Below, piece after piece: positions 28,056 to 36,501 of a stretch of DNA of 64,000 nt. Source of the DNA: an uncultured Anaerolineaceae bacterium (lineage in GTDB: Bacteria; Chloroflexota; Anaerolineae; Anaerolineales; Anaerolineaceae). The notes beneath the pieces were generated by a model, which saw nothing but the letters and a program-made list of their open reading frames with translations, did not search any database and was not told where the DNA came from. The DNA is taken from assembly GCA_937920255.1 (NCBI GenBank), contig CALDSL010000003.1, positions 3,875 through 67,874 on the forward strand, written 5' to 3'. Position 1 is the stretch's first letter; each line of letters opens with the position of its first letter. The translations under genes and the position numbers were made by a program.

Positions 28056-29321
28056 TCAGGCACCCTCGCCGTTCGAGCGCGCTGTCTGGCTGCTCAGCTT
28101 GCGCAGCAACCGCGAGCGGCGGTGCTCCAGCTCTTTGAGCATCTCGCGCCGAGAGACGATGCCGCTCACGCAGCGGTCAACCATGCCGATGGCGCGTTCG
28201 GTCCATTCCAGCGCCTGGTCGAACTGGCGTTGCTGGTGCTCGAAATATTTCGCCAGCTCGACGCACGCCGGTAACCAGTCATGATCAACTGCCTTGCGCC
28301 ACAGGCTGGTCGTGTTCTCCCAGTCACCCTGTTTGCGGTACAGCGCGGCAAAGCGCTCCAGAGTCTGGATGAAAAACGGCTCGGGCATGCCCAACGAAAG
28401 CCCGGCCTCGTATAGCTGGACAGCGGGCGTATACAGGCCCAACTCCTCGTACAGCCGTGCGATCGCCACCACATCCAGCCCCTGTGGAACGGCAAAACCC
28501 AGCGGGTCATCCAGCAGATGGGCGGTGTACTGGAACAGCGCCGCCAGCGAGAGAATGTCCATGGCGTTGTGATACAACACGCCGCTGAGCTGGCTGGCGT
28601 CACCGCTGCGCAGATAGTCAAAATAAATTTCGGGGATCATGTAGCCCGGCACTTCATCCTGCGTACGGGTCACACCGACGATGTCCACTTCGAGGCTGCC
28701 GAGCGAACGGCTGGGCAGCCGGTTGCGCCACACGCGTCGCGCCACCGGTAGCAGATCAATATGCCCGAAGTCTTCAAATGGGTGCGTGAAAGCGTTGAGC
28801 ACGTGACGTGTCTTGAGCAGGGGAACGTCGAACGACTTGCCATTGTAGGTCACCAGCGCGTCAAACTGGCCAAGGTACTGGTTGAGCAGGTACAGCATAG
28901 CCCGCTCTTCCTCGGGCGAGCGCATCAGCAGTTGGATCAGGTGAAACCCATCCGGCGTCAAGTGGCCGATGCCGACCAGAAAAGCGAAAGTTCCGGTGCC
29001 GCCACCCAGACCGGTGGTTTCGGTGTCCAGAAATAGCAAGCGACCGATACCGCTGATGGATAAGTGCGGCACACGGCAGCATTCGGTCAGCATGCGCATG
29101 TTCAAGGTTGGGTCAAACCGGATGGAGCCGTGTTCGTACTGGCTGCCGTACCAGTTTTCCACCACATAGGTCGAACCAAACGGCGTATTGACGACTTCGC
29201 CGGGGATCAGCGCTTCGATATTGCGTTTTTTGCGCGCCGGCGGGGTAAGATTGCGCGCCCCGACCTGCACGCCCAGCGATTTGAGCTTATCGGAAAGCGA
29301 TTCAGACACGGTCGCCTCCAT
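28056..29321 (-). CDS. mrfB: MrfB/YprB-like RNase H-fold exonuclease with TPR-like tail
   Basis: A 421-residue protein. LFLDTETTG near residue 94 (Asp and Glu), YNGKSFDVP near 158 and YHNAMDILSLA near 247 form the three exonuclease motifs of a DEDD nuclease in the YprB family. The C-terminal 150 residues look like tetratricopeptide helices. In Bacillus subtilis, MrfB works with helicase MrfA to repair mitomycin damage. Here it starts 20 bases before the helicase stop, the same pairing. GTG at 29312 is an alternative start. Confidence 0.85.
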   Translation of the reverse strand: MEATVSESLSDKLKSLGVQVGARNLTPPARKKRNIEALIPGEVVNTPFGSTYVVENWYGSQYEHGSIRFDPTLNMRMLTECCRVPHLSISGIGRLLFLDTETTGLGGGTGTFAFLVGIGHLTPDGFHLIQLLMRSPEEERAMLYLLNQYLGQFDALVTYNGKSFDVPLLKTRHVLNAFTHPFEDFGHIDLLPVARRVWRNRLPSRSLGSLEVDIVGVTRTQDEVPGYMIPEIYFDYLRSGDASQLSGVLYHNAMDILSLAALFQYTAHLLDDPLGFAVPQGLDVVAIARLYEELGLYTPAVQLYEAGLSLGMPEPFFIQTLERFAALYRKQGDWENTTSLWRKAVDHDWLPACVELAKYFEHQQRQFDQALEWTERAIGMVDRCVSGIVSRREMLKELEHRRSRLLRKLSSQTARSNGEGA

Positions 29322-31890
29322 TTTCGCCGCGGCGGGTGTAGGTTTTGCCGTTCAACACCGCCAGCAGCGCCAGGGTTTCTTCTTTGCCGCCCACGCCGTT
29401 TTCTCCGGCCGGGCCGACACACGAGGGGCAGCCCTCTTTGCAGTCGCACTCACTCACCAGCTCGTAGGCGCGTGCCATCAACTCGGCTTGAATGCGGTAT
29501 AGATTCTCGCTCAACCCGATGCCGGCCGGAACTTTATCATAGATAATCACCACCGGAGCGCCGTCTTCGAACGTGCATTCCTGCTCGGCGTGGCCGCCCA
29601 GGTCCTCCGCGTCGCACATCAGGAACAGCGGCGCCAGGTTGTTGAGGGTGTAGCTCAGCCCGGAAAGCCCGGTGCGGATGCGCACTGCGGTCTCGACCCG
29701 CCGGTGGCAGGAAGGGCACAGAGTCACCAGGTTTTCGAGCTGGTTGGCCGCCAGGTAGGAGTTGAACTGGCGGAAGGGGGTTTTGTGATGCACGTGATGC
29801 GAGCGGCCCATTTCCGCCGCGCCGCATACCTGGCAGGTGAAGTTGTCGCGCTCGCGGGCGCGGATGCGCTGCACCACCCAGTTGGGGCCGTAATTGTTCG
29901 GGTCGCTGTTCCAGGCGTTCTCGGCGCGTAATTTGTCGACGGTATCATCCGAAATGCGCAGCCAGAACCCGGTGGTACGCAACTGCGTGGGCGGCAAATC
30001 GACAGGCCCGGTACCCAGCACTTCGTGGGTGAACCACCGCACGCGACGGTAGCCGGTGGTCTGAGTGGTGACGAGAATATCGCCCCAGGCCTTTTTCGCG
30101 CCGGTCACGTCGGATTCGGCCAGAGTCTCGATCTTTTCGACGCTGACCTCGCGCTGTGGCTCGGTATAGAAATCGCTGTCCACCGGTTTCAGCCGTGCGA
30201 TTGCGTTTTCCAGATCGAGGGTTTCCACCTCGAAGGTCTGGCCTTCGTGCAGGTAGATGGCTTGCGGGTGCACCAGCCAATAGGCGCTGGATTCGTCCAC
30301 CGTGCCGATGGTAACCATGCGCCCGTCCACATCGGCCTGCAGCACCACCGGCTGCGCGGACGTGCTGCGCAGCGAGATCTGCGCGGCGGGATAAGCGTCA
30401 GCCATCCAGAAGAAGCGATCACCGCTGTCATGCAACTCACCGGTCTCGGACAGGAACGCCAGGTACTCCTGCAGCGCGTCGACATCCAGGTTGCCAAAGC
30501 GTTCGCCCTTGCTGAAAGCCATCTCAAACGCGGCGCAGCGCAGGTGCTGCAGCAGAATGAGAGGATTATCCGGGTTGATCAGGGCCTGTTCAGGCGAACG
30601 CGAGCGGATGTACTCAGGGTGCTTCATCAGGAACTGGTCCAGCGGGGCAGCCGAGGCGACCAGCACGGCCAGCGCGTCGCCGTGGCGGCGACCGGCGCGG
30701 CCGGCTTGCTGGCGCGTGGCGGCGATAGTGCCGGGATAACCGACCAGCAGCACCGCGTCCATCCCGCCGATATCGATGCCCATCTCGAGCGCATTGGTAG
30801 CCACCACCGCGCGCACCTCGCCGCTCCGCAGCCCCGATTCAATCGCCCGGCGCTCGCCGGGCAGGTAACCGCTGCGGTAGGCGTGCAATTGGCTGGCCTG
30901 ATCGCCGGCTTCGTGGCGCAGATTTTTCAAAATGATCTCCACCGAGCGGCGCGCGCGGCCAAACAGGATCGTCTGCACCTGGTAGGCCAGCAAATCACCG
31001 GCCAGACGGATGCTCTCCGCGCTGGCGCTGCGCCGGATGCCGATATTCGCATCGGTAATGGGGGGATTGTACAGCAGGAAATGCCGCGCGCCGTGCGGCG
31101 ACCCGTCGCGCTGAATGACCGACACCGGCGCCTCAACCAGACGCTGCGCGTGCTGCTCCGGGTTGGCGATGGTGGCCGAGGTCATAATGAAGACCGGGTC
31201 AGCCTGGTAAAAGCGCAGGATGCGCTTGAGCCGCCGCACAAGATTGGCCACATGCGAGCCAAATACGCCGCGGTAGGTGTGGATCTCGTCGATGACCACG
31301 TAGCGCAGACCACGCAGAAAATCGGCCCAGTTGGTGTGATGGGGCAAAATGCCGGTATGGAGCATATCCGGGTTGGTGAGGATGATATTGGCCTGCCCGC
31401 GAATGGTCGACCGGCGGTGCTGGGGGGTGTCGCCGTCATACACGGCGGCGCCGGGGGCGTTTCGCCCGGAGGGCAGGTGCGCGGCAATCGCAGCCGAGAG
31501 CTGGTTCAAGCCCTGCTGCTGGTCATAGGTCAGGGCCTTGGTGGGGAACAGGTACAGCGCTTTCGCGCCCGGGTCGTCGATAATGGCCTGCAATACCGGA
31601 AGGTTGTAACACAGGGTTTTGCCGCTTGCGGTTTCAGTCACAACCACGATGTGCTCGCCGTGGCGCACCGCGTCCCAGGCGTCCATTTGATGCGCATATA
31701 GCGAGGAAATACCCCTGCCGCGCAGCGCGTCCGCCAGGGCAGGGTGGAGATCCTGGGGAAAACCGGCGTACAGCGGCTCGCGCGCTTCATCGACGTACCA
31801 CTGAACGATATTTCCAGCAATGGTCGGCTCGCTGCGCCAATTTTCCAGCAAACGCGGCAGATATTTTGAATGGGTGTCTGGGCTCATCAT
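29302..31890 (-). CDS. mrfA: MrfA/YprA-like DEAD/DEAH helicase with inserted HNH domain
   Basis: An 862-residue superfamily 2 helicase. TETASGKT at 85-92 is motif I, DEIH at 201-204 motif II, TSAT at 237-240 motif III and QQAGRAGRRH near 394-403 motif VI. The C-terminal DUF1998 region has a four-Cys cluster (Cys815, 817, 821, 824 in CDCKEGCPSC). Between GFWLRISDD and the DUF1998 segment LAPLFLMCD lies an insert (about 677-732) with CQVC, HHVHHK and CPSCH: an HNH nuclease motif with its zinc ligands. Standard MrfA lacks it. The enzyme is expected to unwind damaged DNA with the downstream exonuclease. Confidence 0.88.
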   Translation of the reverse strand: MMSPDTHSKYLPRLLENWRSEPTIAGNIVQWYVDEAREPLYAGFPQDLHPALADALRGRGISSLYAHQMDAWDAVRHGEHIVVVTETASGKTLCYNLPVLQAIIDDPGAKALYLFPTKALTYDQQQGLNQLSAAIAAHLPSGRNAPGAAVYDGDTPQHRRSTIRGQANIILTNPDMLHTGILPHHTNWADFLRGLRYVVIDEIHTYRGVFGSHVANLVRRLKRILRFYQADPVFIMTSATIANPEQHAQRLVEAPVSVIQRDGSPHGARHFLLYNPPITDANIGIRRSASAESIRLAGDLLAYQVQTILFGRARRSVEIILKNLRHEAGDQASQLHAYRSGYLPGERRAIESGLRSGEVRAVVATNALEMGIDIGGMDAVLLVGYPGTIAATRQQAGRAGRRHGDALAVLVASAAPLDQFLMKHPEYIRSRSPEQALINPDNPLILLQHLRCAAFEMAFSKGERFGNLDVDALQEYLAFLSETGELHDSGDRFFWMADAYPAAQISLRSTSAQPVVLQADVDGRMVTIGTVDESSAYWLVHPQAIYLHEGQTFEVETLDLENAIARLKPVDSDFYTEPQREVSVEKIETLAESDVTGAKKAWGDILVTTQTTGYRRVRWFTHEVLGTGPVDLPPTQLRTTGFWLRISDDTVDKLRAENAWNSDPNNYGPNWVVQRIRARERDNFTCQVCGAAEMGRSHHVHHKTPFRQFNSYLAANQLENLVTLCPSCHRRVETAVRIRTGLSGLSYTLNNLAPLFLMCDAEDLGGHAEQECTFEDGAPVVIIYDKVPAGIGLSENLYRIQAELMARAYELVSECDCKEGCPSCVGPAGENGVGGKEETLALLAVLNGKTYTRRGENGGDRV

Positions 31891-31951
31891 ATCGACGCGC
31901 TAGAGGCTCGAAGAAGGTGTGATCATCTCAATATTGTAAAGCGGTTCCAAA

Positions 31952-31980
31952 TTGATCGAACACTTGTTTAGGATTATACT
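31952..31980 (+). promoter_or_regulatory. Promoter of the MFS transporter gene
   Basis: TTGATC (31952-31957), 17 bases, TATACT (31975-31980): a good sigma-70-type promoter. It would start a transcript near 31987, about 35 bases before the transporter's ATG at 32022. Confidence 0.6.
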
Positions 31981-32021
31981 TGGTTAATTCCAGCACCAAC
32001 AAACCACTTTGGAGGGTTTTG

Positions 32022-33323
32022 ATGGGATCACCGGCGCGAAATCGTTGGTATGCGGTAGCTCTGTTCTTCTTTTTCATGCTCCTTCATCAATCCGATAAAC
32101 TCCTGATCGGCCCGCTGACAACCGATATTATGGACACCTTCGGCCTGACCCAGACGCAGATGGGGGCAGTATCCACCGGCGCGCTCGTAGTGGGTGCGGT
32201 GTTCTACCCGTTGTGGGGCTACCTGTACGACCGATACGCGCGCGGCAAGCTGCTGGCGCTGGCGTCGTTCATCTGGGGCGCCACCACCTGGCTCAACGCC
32301 ATTGCGCCTACGTACCCGGCGTTCCTGGCCACGCGCGCGTCCACCGGCGTAGACGATTCGAGCTACCCGGGCCTGTACAGCCTGATCTCGGACTACTTCA
32401 AACCCACCACGCGCGGCAAGATCTACGGCCTGCTGCAGCTCACCATGCCGCTGGGTTATCTACTGGGGATGTTCCTGGCCATCCTGCTGGGCGGCAGCAT
32501 CGGCTGGCGTTCGGTGTTCTACATCACCGGCTCGCTGGGTCTGGTGCTCTCGGTGCTGATCTTCTTCGGCGTCAAAGAAGCGCCGCGCGGCAAGAGCGAG
32601 CCGGAAATGGTCGGGCTGGAGCAGGTGGGCACGTATAAATTTGACTGGAAGATCGCCAAAGACCTGCTCAAGAAGCGCACGTTGTTGATGATCGTGGTGC
32701 AGGGCTTTTTTGGCGTCTTCCCGTGGAACGTGATCACCTACTGGTTCTTCACTTATCTGGAACGCGAGCGCGGCTATGAGCAGGGGTCGATCCTGATGAC
32801 GATGGTGCCGGCGGTGCTTGTGCTGGCGGCGGGGTATCCCATTGGCGGCGCGTTAGGCGACTACTTCTTCAAGCGCAACACGCGCGGTCGCATCTACGTC
32901 TCCACTGTGGGCGTGGTATTGGGCGCGATTTTGCTGTACTTTACCATCCAGGTTCCGCTGGCCGTGCAAACCCGCTTTATGATCATGCTGTGCCTGACAG
33001 CGCTGTTTATTCCGTTCGCTTCTGCCAACGTGGTCTCCACGGTGTACGACATCACCCTGCCGGAAGTGCGCGCCACGGCCAACGCGGTGGAGAACTTCAT
33101 CGAATCGGGCGGCGCGGCGCTGGCTCCGCTGATCGCCGGCATCATTGCCGATGCGCTTTCGCTGCGGGATGCCATCCTGATCATCTGCCTGAGCACCTGG
33201 GCGGTTTGCGCGGTCTTCTTCCTGATCACCAGCCGCTTTATCGACCACGATGTGCGCGTGCTGCGCAGTCAAATGCGTGAGCGCGCCGCGCTGGAACAGG
33301 CGCGCCAGGCGGCGGGCGGTTAA
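32022..33323 (+). CDS. MFS transporter (Spinster-like)
   Basis: A 433-residue permease with about 12 hydrophobic segments. GYLYDRYARGKLL between helices 2 and 3 is the MFS signature loop, and RASTGVDDSSYPGLYSLISDYF near residue 108 resembles the Spinster-like branch of lipid and organic-acid carriers. ATG 32022 follows TTTGGAGGG; an in-frame ATG at 31980 overlaps the -10 box and is unlikely. The substrate is unknown. Its stop overlaps the next start (TAATG). Confidence 0.85.
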   Translation: MGSPARNRWYAVALFFFFMLLHQSDKLLIGPLTTDIMDTFGLTQTQMGAVSTGALVVGAVFYPLWGYLYDRYARGKLLALASFIWGATTWLNAIAPTYPAFLATRASTGVDDSSYPGLYSLISDYFKPTTRGKIYGLLQLTMPLGYLLGMFLAILLGGSIGWRSVFYITGSLGLVLSVLIFFGVKEAPRGKSEPEMVGLEQVGTYKFDWKIAKDLLKKRTLLMIVVQGFFGVFPWNVITYWFFTYLERERGYEQGSILMTMVPAVLVLAAGYPIGGALGDYFFKRNTRGRIYVSTVGVVLGAILLYFTIQVPLAVQTRFMIMLCLTALFIPFASANVVSTVYDITLPEVRATANAVENFIESGGAALAPLIAGIIADALSLRDAILIICLSTWAVCAVFFLITSRFIDHDVRVLRSQMRERAALEQARQAAGG

Positions 33324-34078
33324 TGGAAGCGCTGCTGCTCATACCTTTTGGGCTGCTGCTGGGGGCATTGATTGTCTATCTGGCGGATGTGCTCCCCTAC
33401 CGGCGGCGGTTTTCGCGCCCGGTGTGCGCCTTCTGCGGAACGCAAATGGGCTGTCAAGCTTACGCATCGTTCCAACCCTGCCCGGAATGCGGCAAGGGGC
33501 GCCGAGCGCGCAACATCTTTGTGCCGATCCTTACGGCGGCGGTGGTCACCGCGCTGTGGTACCTTGACCCGCGAACACTGCCCATCGAACTGCCGTTCTG
33601 GCTGGCTGTGCTGCTGCTGGCCTTCTTCGCGCTGGTGGCGATCATCGACCTGGAATATCACGCCGTGCTGACTGAAATGAGCGTGCTTGGCGCCGGGCTG
33701 GGGTTGGCGGCCGGGCTTCTGCGCAATACCTGGCTCGAGACCCTGGCGGGGGGCGCGGCCGGGTTTGGGATCATGCTGGTACTGTACCTGTTCGGCCGGC
33801 TGTTTGGGCGATGGCTGGCAAAGCGGCGCAGCGTGACGCTGGAAGACACCGAAGCGCTGGGCTTTGGAGACGTCAACCTGGGCGGGATCATTGGCCTGAT
33901 CTTCGGCTGGCCGGCGGTGGTGGCTGGCCTGCTGCTGGCGATCATTCTGGGCGGCGCGGCCGGGTTGGTGCTGGTGCTGGTGAACACGCTTTCACGGCGC
34001 TACCGGGTGGGAACGTTTATCCCCTACGCGCCGTTCCTGGTGCTGGCCGCTGTGATTTTGCTCTATATTCCCTGGTAG
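33323..34078 (+). CDS. Prepilin peptidase (A24 family)
   Basis: A 251-residue membrane aspartyl protease that cleaves, and often methylates, type IV prepilins. The N-terminal cytoplasmic zinc site is CAFC and CPEC, spaced as in PilD. Catalytic aspartates sit in AIIDLEYH near residue 111 and GFGDVNLGG near 183 (the GxGD motif). About seven hydrophobic segments are present. The start overlaps the transporter stop by one base. No pilin genes lie nearby. Confidence 0.88.
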   Translation: MEALLLIPFGLLLGALIVYLADVLPYRRRFSRPVCAFCGTQMGCQAYASFQPCPECGKGRRARNIFVPILTAAVVTALWYLDPRTLPIELPFWLAVLLLAFFALVAIIDLEYHAVLTEMSVLGAGLGLAAGLLRNTWLETLAGGAAGFGIMLVLYLFGRLFGRWLAKRRSVTLEDTEALGFGDVNLGGIIGLIFGWPAVVAGLLLAIILGGAAGLVLVLVNTLSRRYRVGTFIPYAPFLVLAAVILLYIPW

Positions 34079-34118
34079 GGGGGCCCTGGAGGGTTGCTCG
34101 CAGTTGCCGCGTCATGAT

Positions 34119-34850
34119 TTAATTTTCCTCTTCACCACCCATGTTTTTCAGACCCGCGCGCAGCAGGTTGATCTTTGCATCCTTCGCGCCTTTTTGCGCC
34201 GCGACGATCAGATCCGCAACGAATTTGCGGCGCGAGGTCCCGGCGCGCGGGCAGGGTGGGGGAGGGGGTGGAAAATCACAGGCGCGCGCGAAGCGGCGCA
34301 GGTCTTTTTCGTCCACGTAGCACAGCGGGCGAATCACGCGCAGCGCGCCGTCAAAATAGCTGCGGGCGGGCGCCATCGTCTCCACCGCGCCGTGATACAG
34401 CAGGTTGAGCAGGGTGGTCTGCGCCAGGTCGTCGGCGTGATGGCCAAACGCGATCGTGCGGCAGCCTTCGGCCTCGGCCGCCTCGAACAGCGCGCGGCGG
34501 CGGTTCCAGGTGCAGCGGCGGCAGTCCATGGGCAGCGGCTCGCCGGGTGGCAATGTGAGGGGCTGGATCCGGTATGGGATGCCCGATTGATCCAGCCACG
34601 CTACCAGCGGCGCGTGTGGCGCATCCCACGGCCCGCGCCCGTCGGCGTTGACGTGAATCGCCACCAGCTCATAACTTTCCAGCGCGGTCTTGCGGCGCAG
34701 ATCGAGCAGCCGCAGCAGGCTGAAACTGTCCTTGCCGCCAGAAAGCGCCACGGCCACGCGCTCCCCGCCGCGGATCATGTCAAATTCGCGGATGGCGCGG
34801 TTCACGTCTTTGAGGAGCCAGTACGCCTGGCGTTCAGGTGTGGTAGTCAT
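34119..34850 (-). CDS. ttcA: TtcA-like tRNA-thiolating ATPase
   Basis: A 243-residue PP-loop enzyme. VALSGGKDSFSLL at residues 34-46 is the PP loop that adenylates tRNA. DCRRCTWNRRRALFEAA and FGHHADDLAQTTLLNLLYHG are typical TtcA-family motifs. CxxC (near residue 110) plus a later Cys in FPPPPPPCPRAG could hold the [4Fe-4S] cluster needed for 2-thiocytidine formation at tRNA position 32. The proline run is unusual. TtuA or other TtcA relatives are possible alternatives. It is convergent with the prepilin peptidase. Confidence 0.83.
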   Translation of the reverse strand: MTTTPERQAYWLLKDVNRAIREFDMIRGGERVAVALSGGKDSFSLLRLLDLRRKTALESYELVAIHVNADGRGPWDAPHAPLVAWLDQSGIPYRIQPLTLPPGEPLPMDCRRCTWNRRRALFEAAEAEGCRTIAFGHHADDLAQTTLLNLLYHGAVETMAPARSYFDGALRVIRPLCYVDEKDLRRFARACDFPPPPPPCPRAGTSRRKFVADLIVAAQKGAKDAKINLLRAGLKNMGGEEEN

Positions 34851-34930
34851 TGGATGGGGTGATTATACTGTAGGACGTGATGGTAGGAGTTAGATATTAT
34901 GTTCTATATACAGCAATGTTGTGTTGCGAT

Positions 34931-34998
34931 ACCCGTACCCTTCGACAAGCTCAGGGTACTTGCAGCGAAGTACCCTGAGCTTGTCGAAGGGTACGGGT
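34931..34998. repeat. Perfect 31-bp inverted repeat (CCTTCGACAAGCTCAGGG type)
   Basis: Arms 34931-34961 and 34968-34998 are exact reverse complements around a 6-base loop GCAGCG. The core CCCTTCGACAAGCTCAGGG resembles a widespread REP-like repeat. It lies in the 405-base gene-free stretch 34851-35256, which is AT-richer than its surroundings. No transposase of the REP-associated type is next to it. No other copy was noticed in this window. Confidence 0.8.
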
Positions 34999-35163
34999 CT
35001 ATATCAAGCCAACGCATACAGAAATCTATTATTCCGGATTGGGTGAGGGGATCAATAAACATGTGGATAAAATTACCAGGACAATAAAAACACCGTTTTC
35101 GAGAAATTCGAATCAAAATCCATCCAAAACGCCTGTGATCCAAAATCTCTCCCAAATTCCCAC

Positions 35164-35192
35164 TTGAAAAGGGTGGGGAACGTGGGTATAAT
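35164..35192 (+). promoter_or_regulatory. Sigma-70-type promoter of the tyrosine recombinase
   Basis: TTGAAA (35164-35169), exactly 17 bases, then a perfect TATAAT (35187-35192). Transcription would begin near 35199, a few bases before the inverted repeat at 35203-35238 and 58 bases before the recombinase ATG. Confidence 0.75.
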
Positions 35193-35202
35193 GAAATCAA
35201 AA

Positions 35203-35238
35203 TTATGTTTCGCATAAGTATCATTATAAGAAGCATAA
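35203..35238. other. dif-like recombinase site (15-6-15 inverted repeat)
   Basis: TTATGTTTCGCATAA, spacer GTATCA, TTATAAGAAGCATAA. The arms match in inverted orientation at 12 of 15 positions. The inner 28 bases (35207-35234) follow the dif layout, 11 + 6 + 11, and the left arm GTTTCGCATAA agrees with the Escherichia coli XerC arm GGTGCGCATAA at 9 of 11 positions; ATAA and TTAT flank the spacer as in dif. It is 18 bases before a tyrosine recombinase gene and downstream of its promoter. Confidence 0.5.
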
Positions 35239-35256
35239 CGATATGAGGAATATCCC

Positions 35257-36240
35257 ATGAAAACTCCCCCCCTGAGCATTCAGGACGCGATGAACCAGTA
35301 CATCGATGTGGTGCAGATGGCGCGCAGTGAGAAAACCGCCGCCACCTACCGCAATGGACTGCGCGAATTCAGCACCGTGCTGCGCGCGCACAAAATCAAC
35401 ACGGAAAGCCGCTCCCCCACCGATTTGACCGAAAATGCGGTGGGCTGGTTTATCAGCGCGCTGAAACGCTATTCTCCCGCCACCGAGCGCCTGTACCTGA
35501 CCGCCGTGTCCGGGTTCTATGATTATCTGGCCGGCGAAGGGCTGGCGGAAATCAACCTGCCGCGCATCAAATTGCTGATCCGCCAGCGCGCCCGGCGGCC
35601 CGGCCAGCGGCTGCCGCAGTTTCCCAAAGACGATATTGACAAGGTGCTGGATGCGATGATAAATATGATAATTACATCAGGCGAGGATCCTAATATTAAA
35701 CTACGCGCATTACGCGACCGCGCATTTCTCATCACGCTGGCCGATACCGGGCTGCGCGTGCACGAAGCCTGCAAGCTGCGCCGGGGCGACATCGATTGGA
35801 ACGAATATCGCGCCATTGTGATCGGTAAGGGCAACAAGCAGGCGGTGGTGCGCTTTTCGGCCCGCTCGATCAAGGCCCTGCGCGAGTACCACGCCGAGCG
35901 CGCTTCCCTGGATGGCGCCACCGGCCGTCCGCTGACCTCCCTGCCCCTCTTCGCGCGGCACGATAAGGGCGCCGGCAAGCGCGTGACCGCCATGAGCACG
36001 CGCACCGGCGAGAATATCGTCACCGAGCGCGTGACCGAGATTCTGGGTCCCGAAGCGGCCGGCACCATCACCCCTCACTCTTTCCGGCACTATTTCGTCA
36101 CTACCGTGCTGCAGGGCTCCGGCAACCTCAAGCTGGCCCAGGAACTGGCCCGGCATACCAATATCTCCGTCACCCAGCGTTACGCGCATCTGTCGGATGA
36201 CGCGCTGGATAAGGGGTACGGAGAGATTTTTAACCAGTAA
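35257..36240 (+). CDS. XerC/XerD-like tyrosine recombinase
   Basis: A 327-residue recombinase. The N-terminal SAM-like core-binding domain covers about 1-110. The catalytic set is complete: Arg167 in DTGLRVHEA, a Lys in the GKGNKQ turn (191-194), His274-x2-Arg277 in TPHSFRHYF, His300 in ARHTN and Tyr309 in TQRYAH. GAGGAA precedes the ATG. It stands alone, without excisionase or phage genes, and has a dif-like inverted repeat in its leader. It may resolve chromosome dimers or be a leftover of an integrated element. Confidence 0.9.
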   Translation: MKTPPLSIQDAMNQYIDVVQMARSEKTAATYRNGLREFSTVLRAHKINTESRSPTDLTENAVGWFISALKRYSPATERLYLTAVSGFYDYLAGEGLAEINLPRIKLLIRQRARRPGQRLPQFPKDDIDKVLDAMINMIITSGEDPNIKLRALRDRAFLITLADTGLRVHEACKLRRGDIDWNEYRAIVIGKGNKQAVVRFSARSIKALREYHAERASLDGATGRPLTSLPLFARHDKGAGKRVTAMSTRTGENIVTERVTEILGPEAAGTITPHSFRHYFVTTVLQGSGNLKLAQELARHTNISVTQRYAHLSDDALDKGYGEIFNQ

Positions 36241-36258
36241 CCACCACTCCTAAGCCTG

Positions 36259-36282
36259 GCCGGCTGCTTCCCCGAAGCCGGC
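36259..36282 (+). terminator. Weak hairpin after the recombinase gene
   Basis: GCCGGCT (36259-36265) pairs with AGCCGGC (36276-36282) around a 10-base loop. A TTTTT run follows only after about 15 bases, so termination may be weak. The rest of 36241-36501 shows only AT-rich DNA with a possible -10 (TATAAT 36408-36413) for the next gene. Confidence 0.4.
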
Positions 36283-36501
36283 TGATACGCTTCAAGTTTT
36301 TCTCACTACAAGTACGCAGAAAAGCGAGAGGATACATTCCAGATGTTCACTGCGAAATCGATAAATGAATCTGGAAAAGCCGTATCTCATAATCGTTTAA
36401 TGCGTCATATAATTAATGTATCTGGTAACCCCTCAATACCGGGAAACACCAGTATGAGCGGGGGCGGAATTTCCAATCTTTTTCAGTCAAAAATGGGAGG
36501 G

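Noticed and set aside
30025..31701. 558-codon plus-strand frame opposite the helicase
   Set aside because: The opposite strand carries all helicase motifs; this frame has low-complexity composition and no ribosome-binding site.
34899..35087. 62-codon frame in the recombinase upstream region
   Set aside because: It runs through the 31-bp inverted repeat, has no ribosome-binding site and resembles nothing; judged non-coding.
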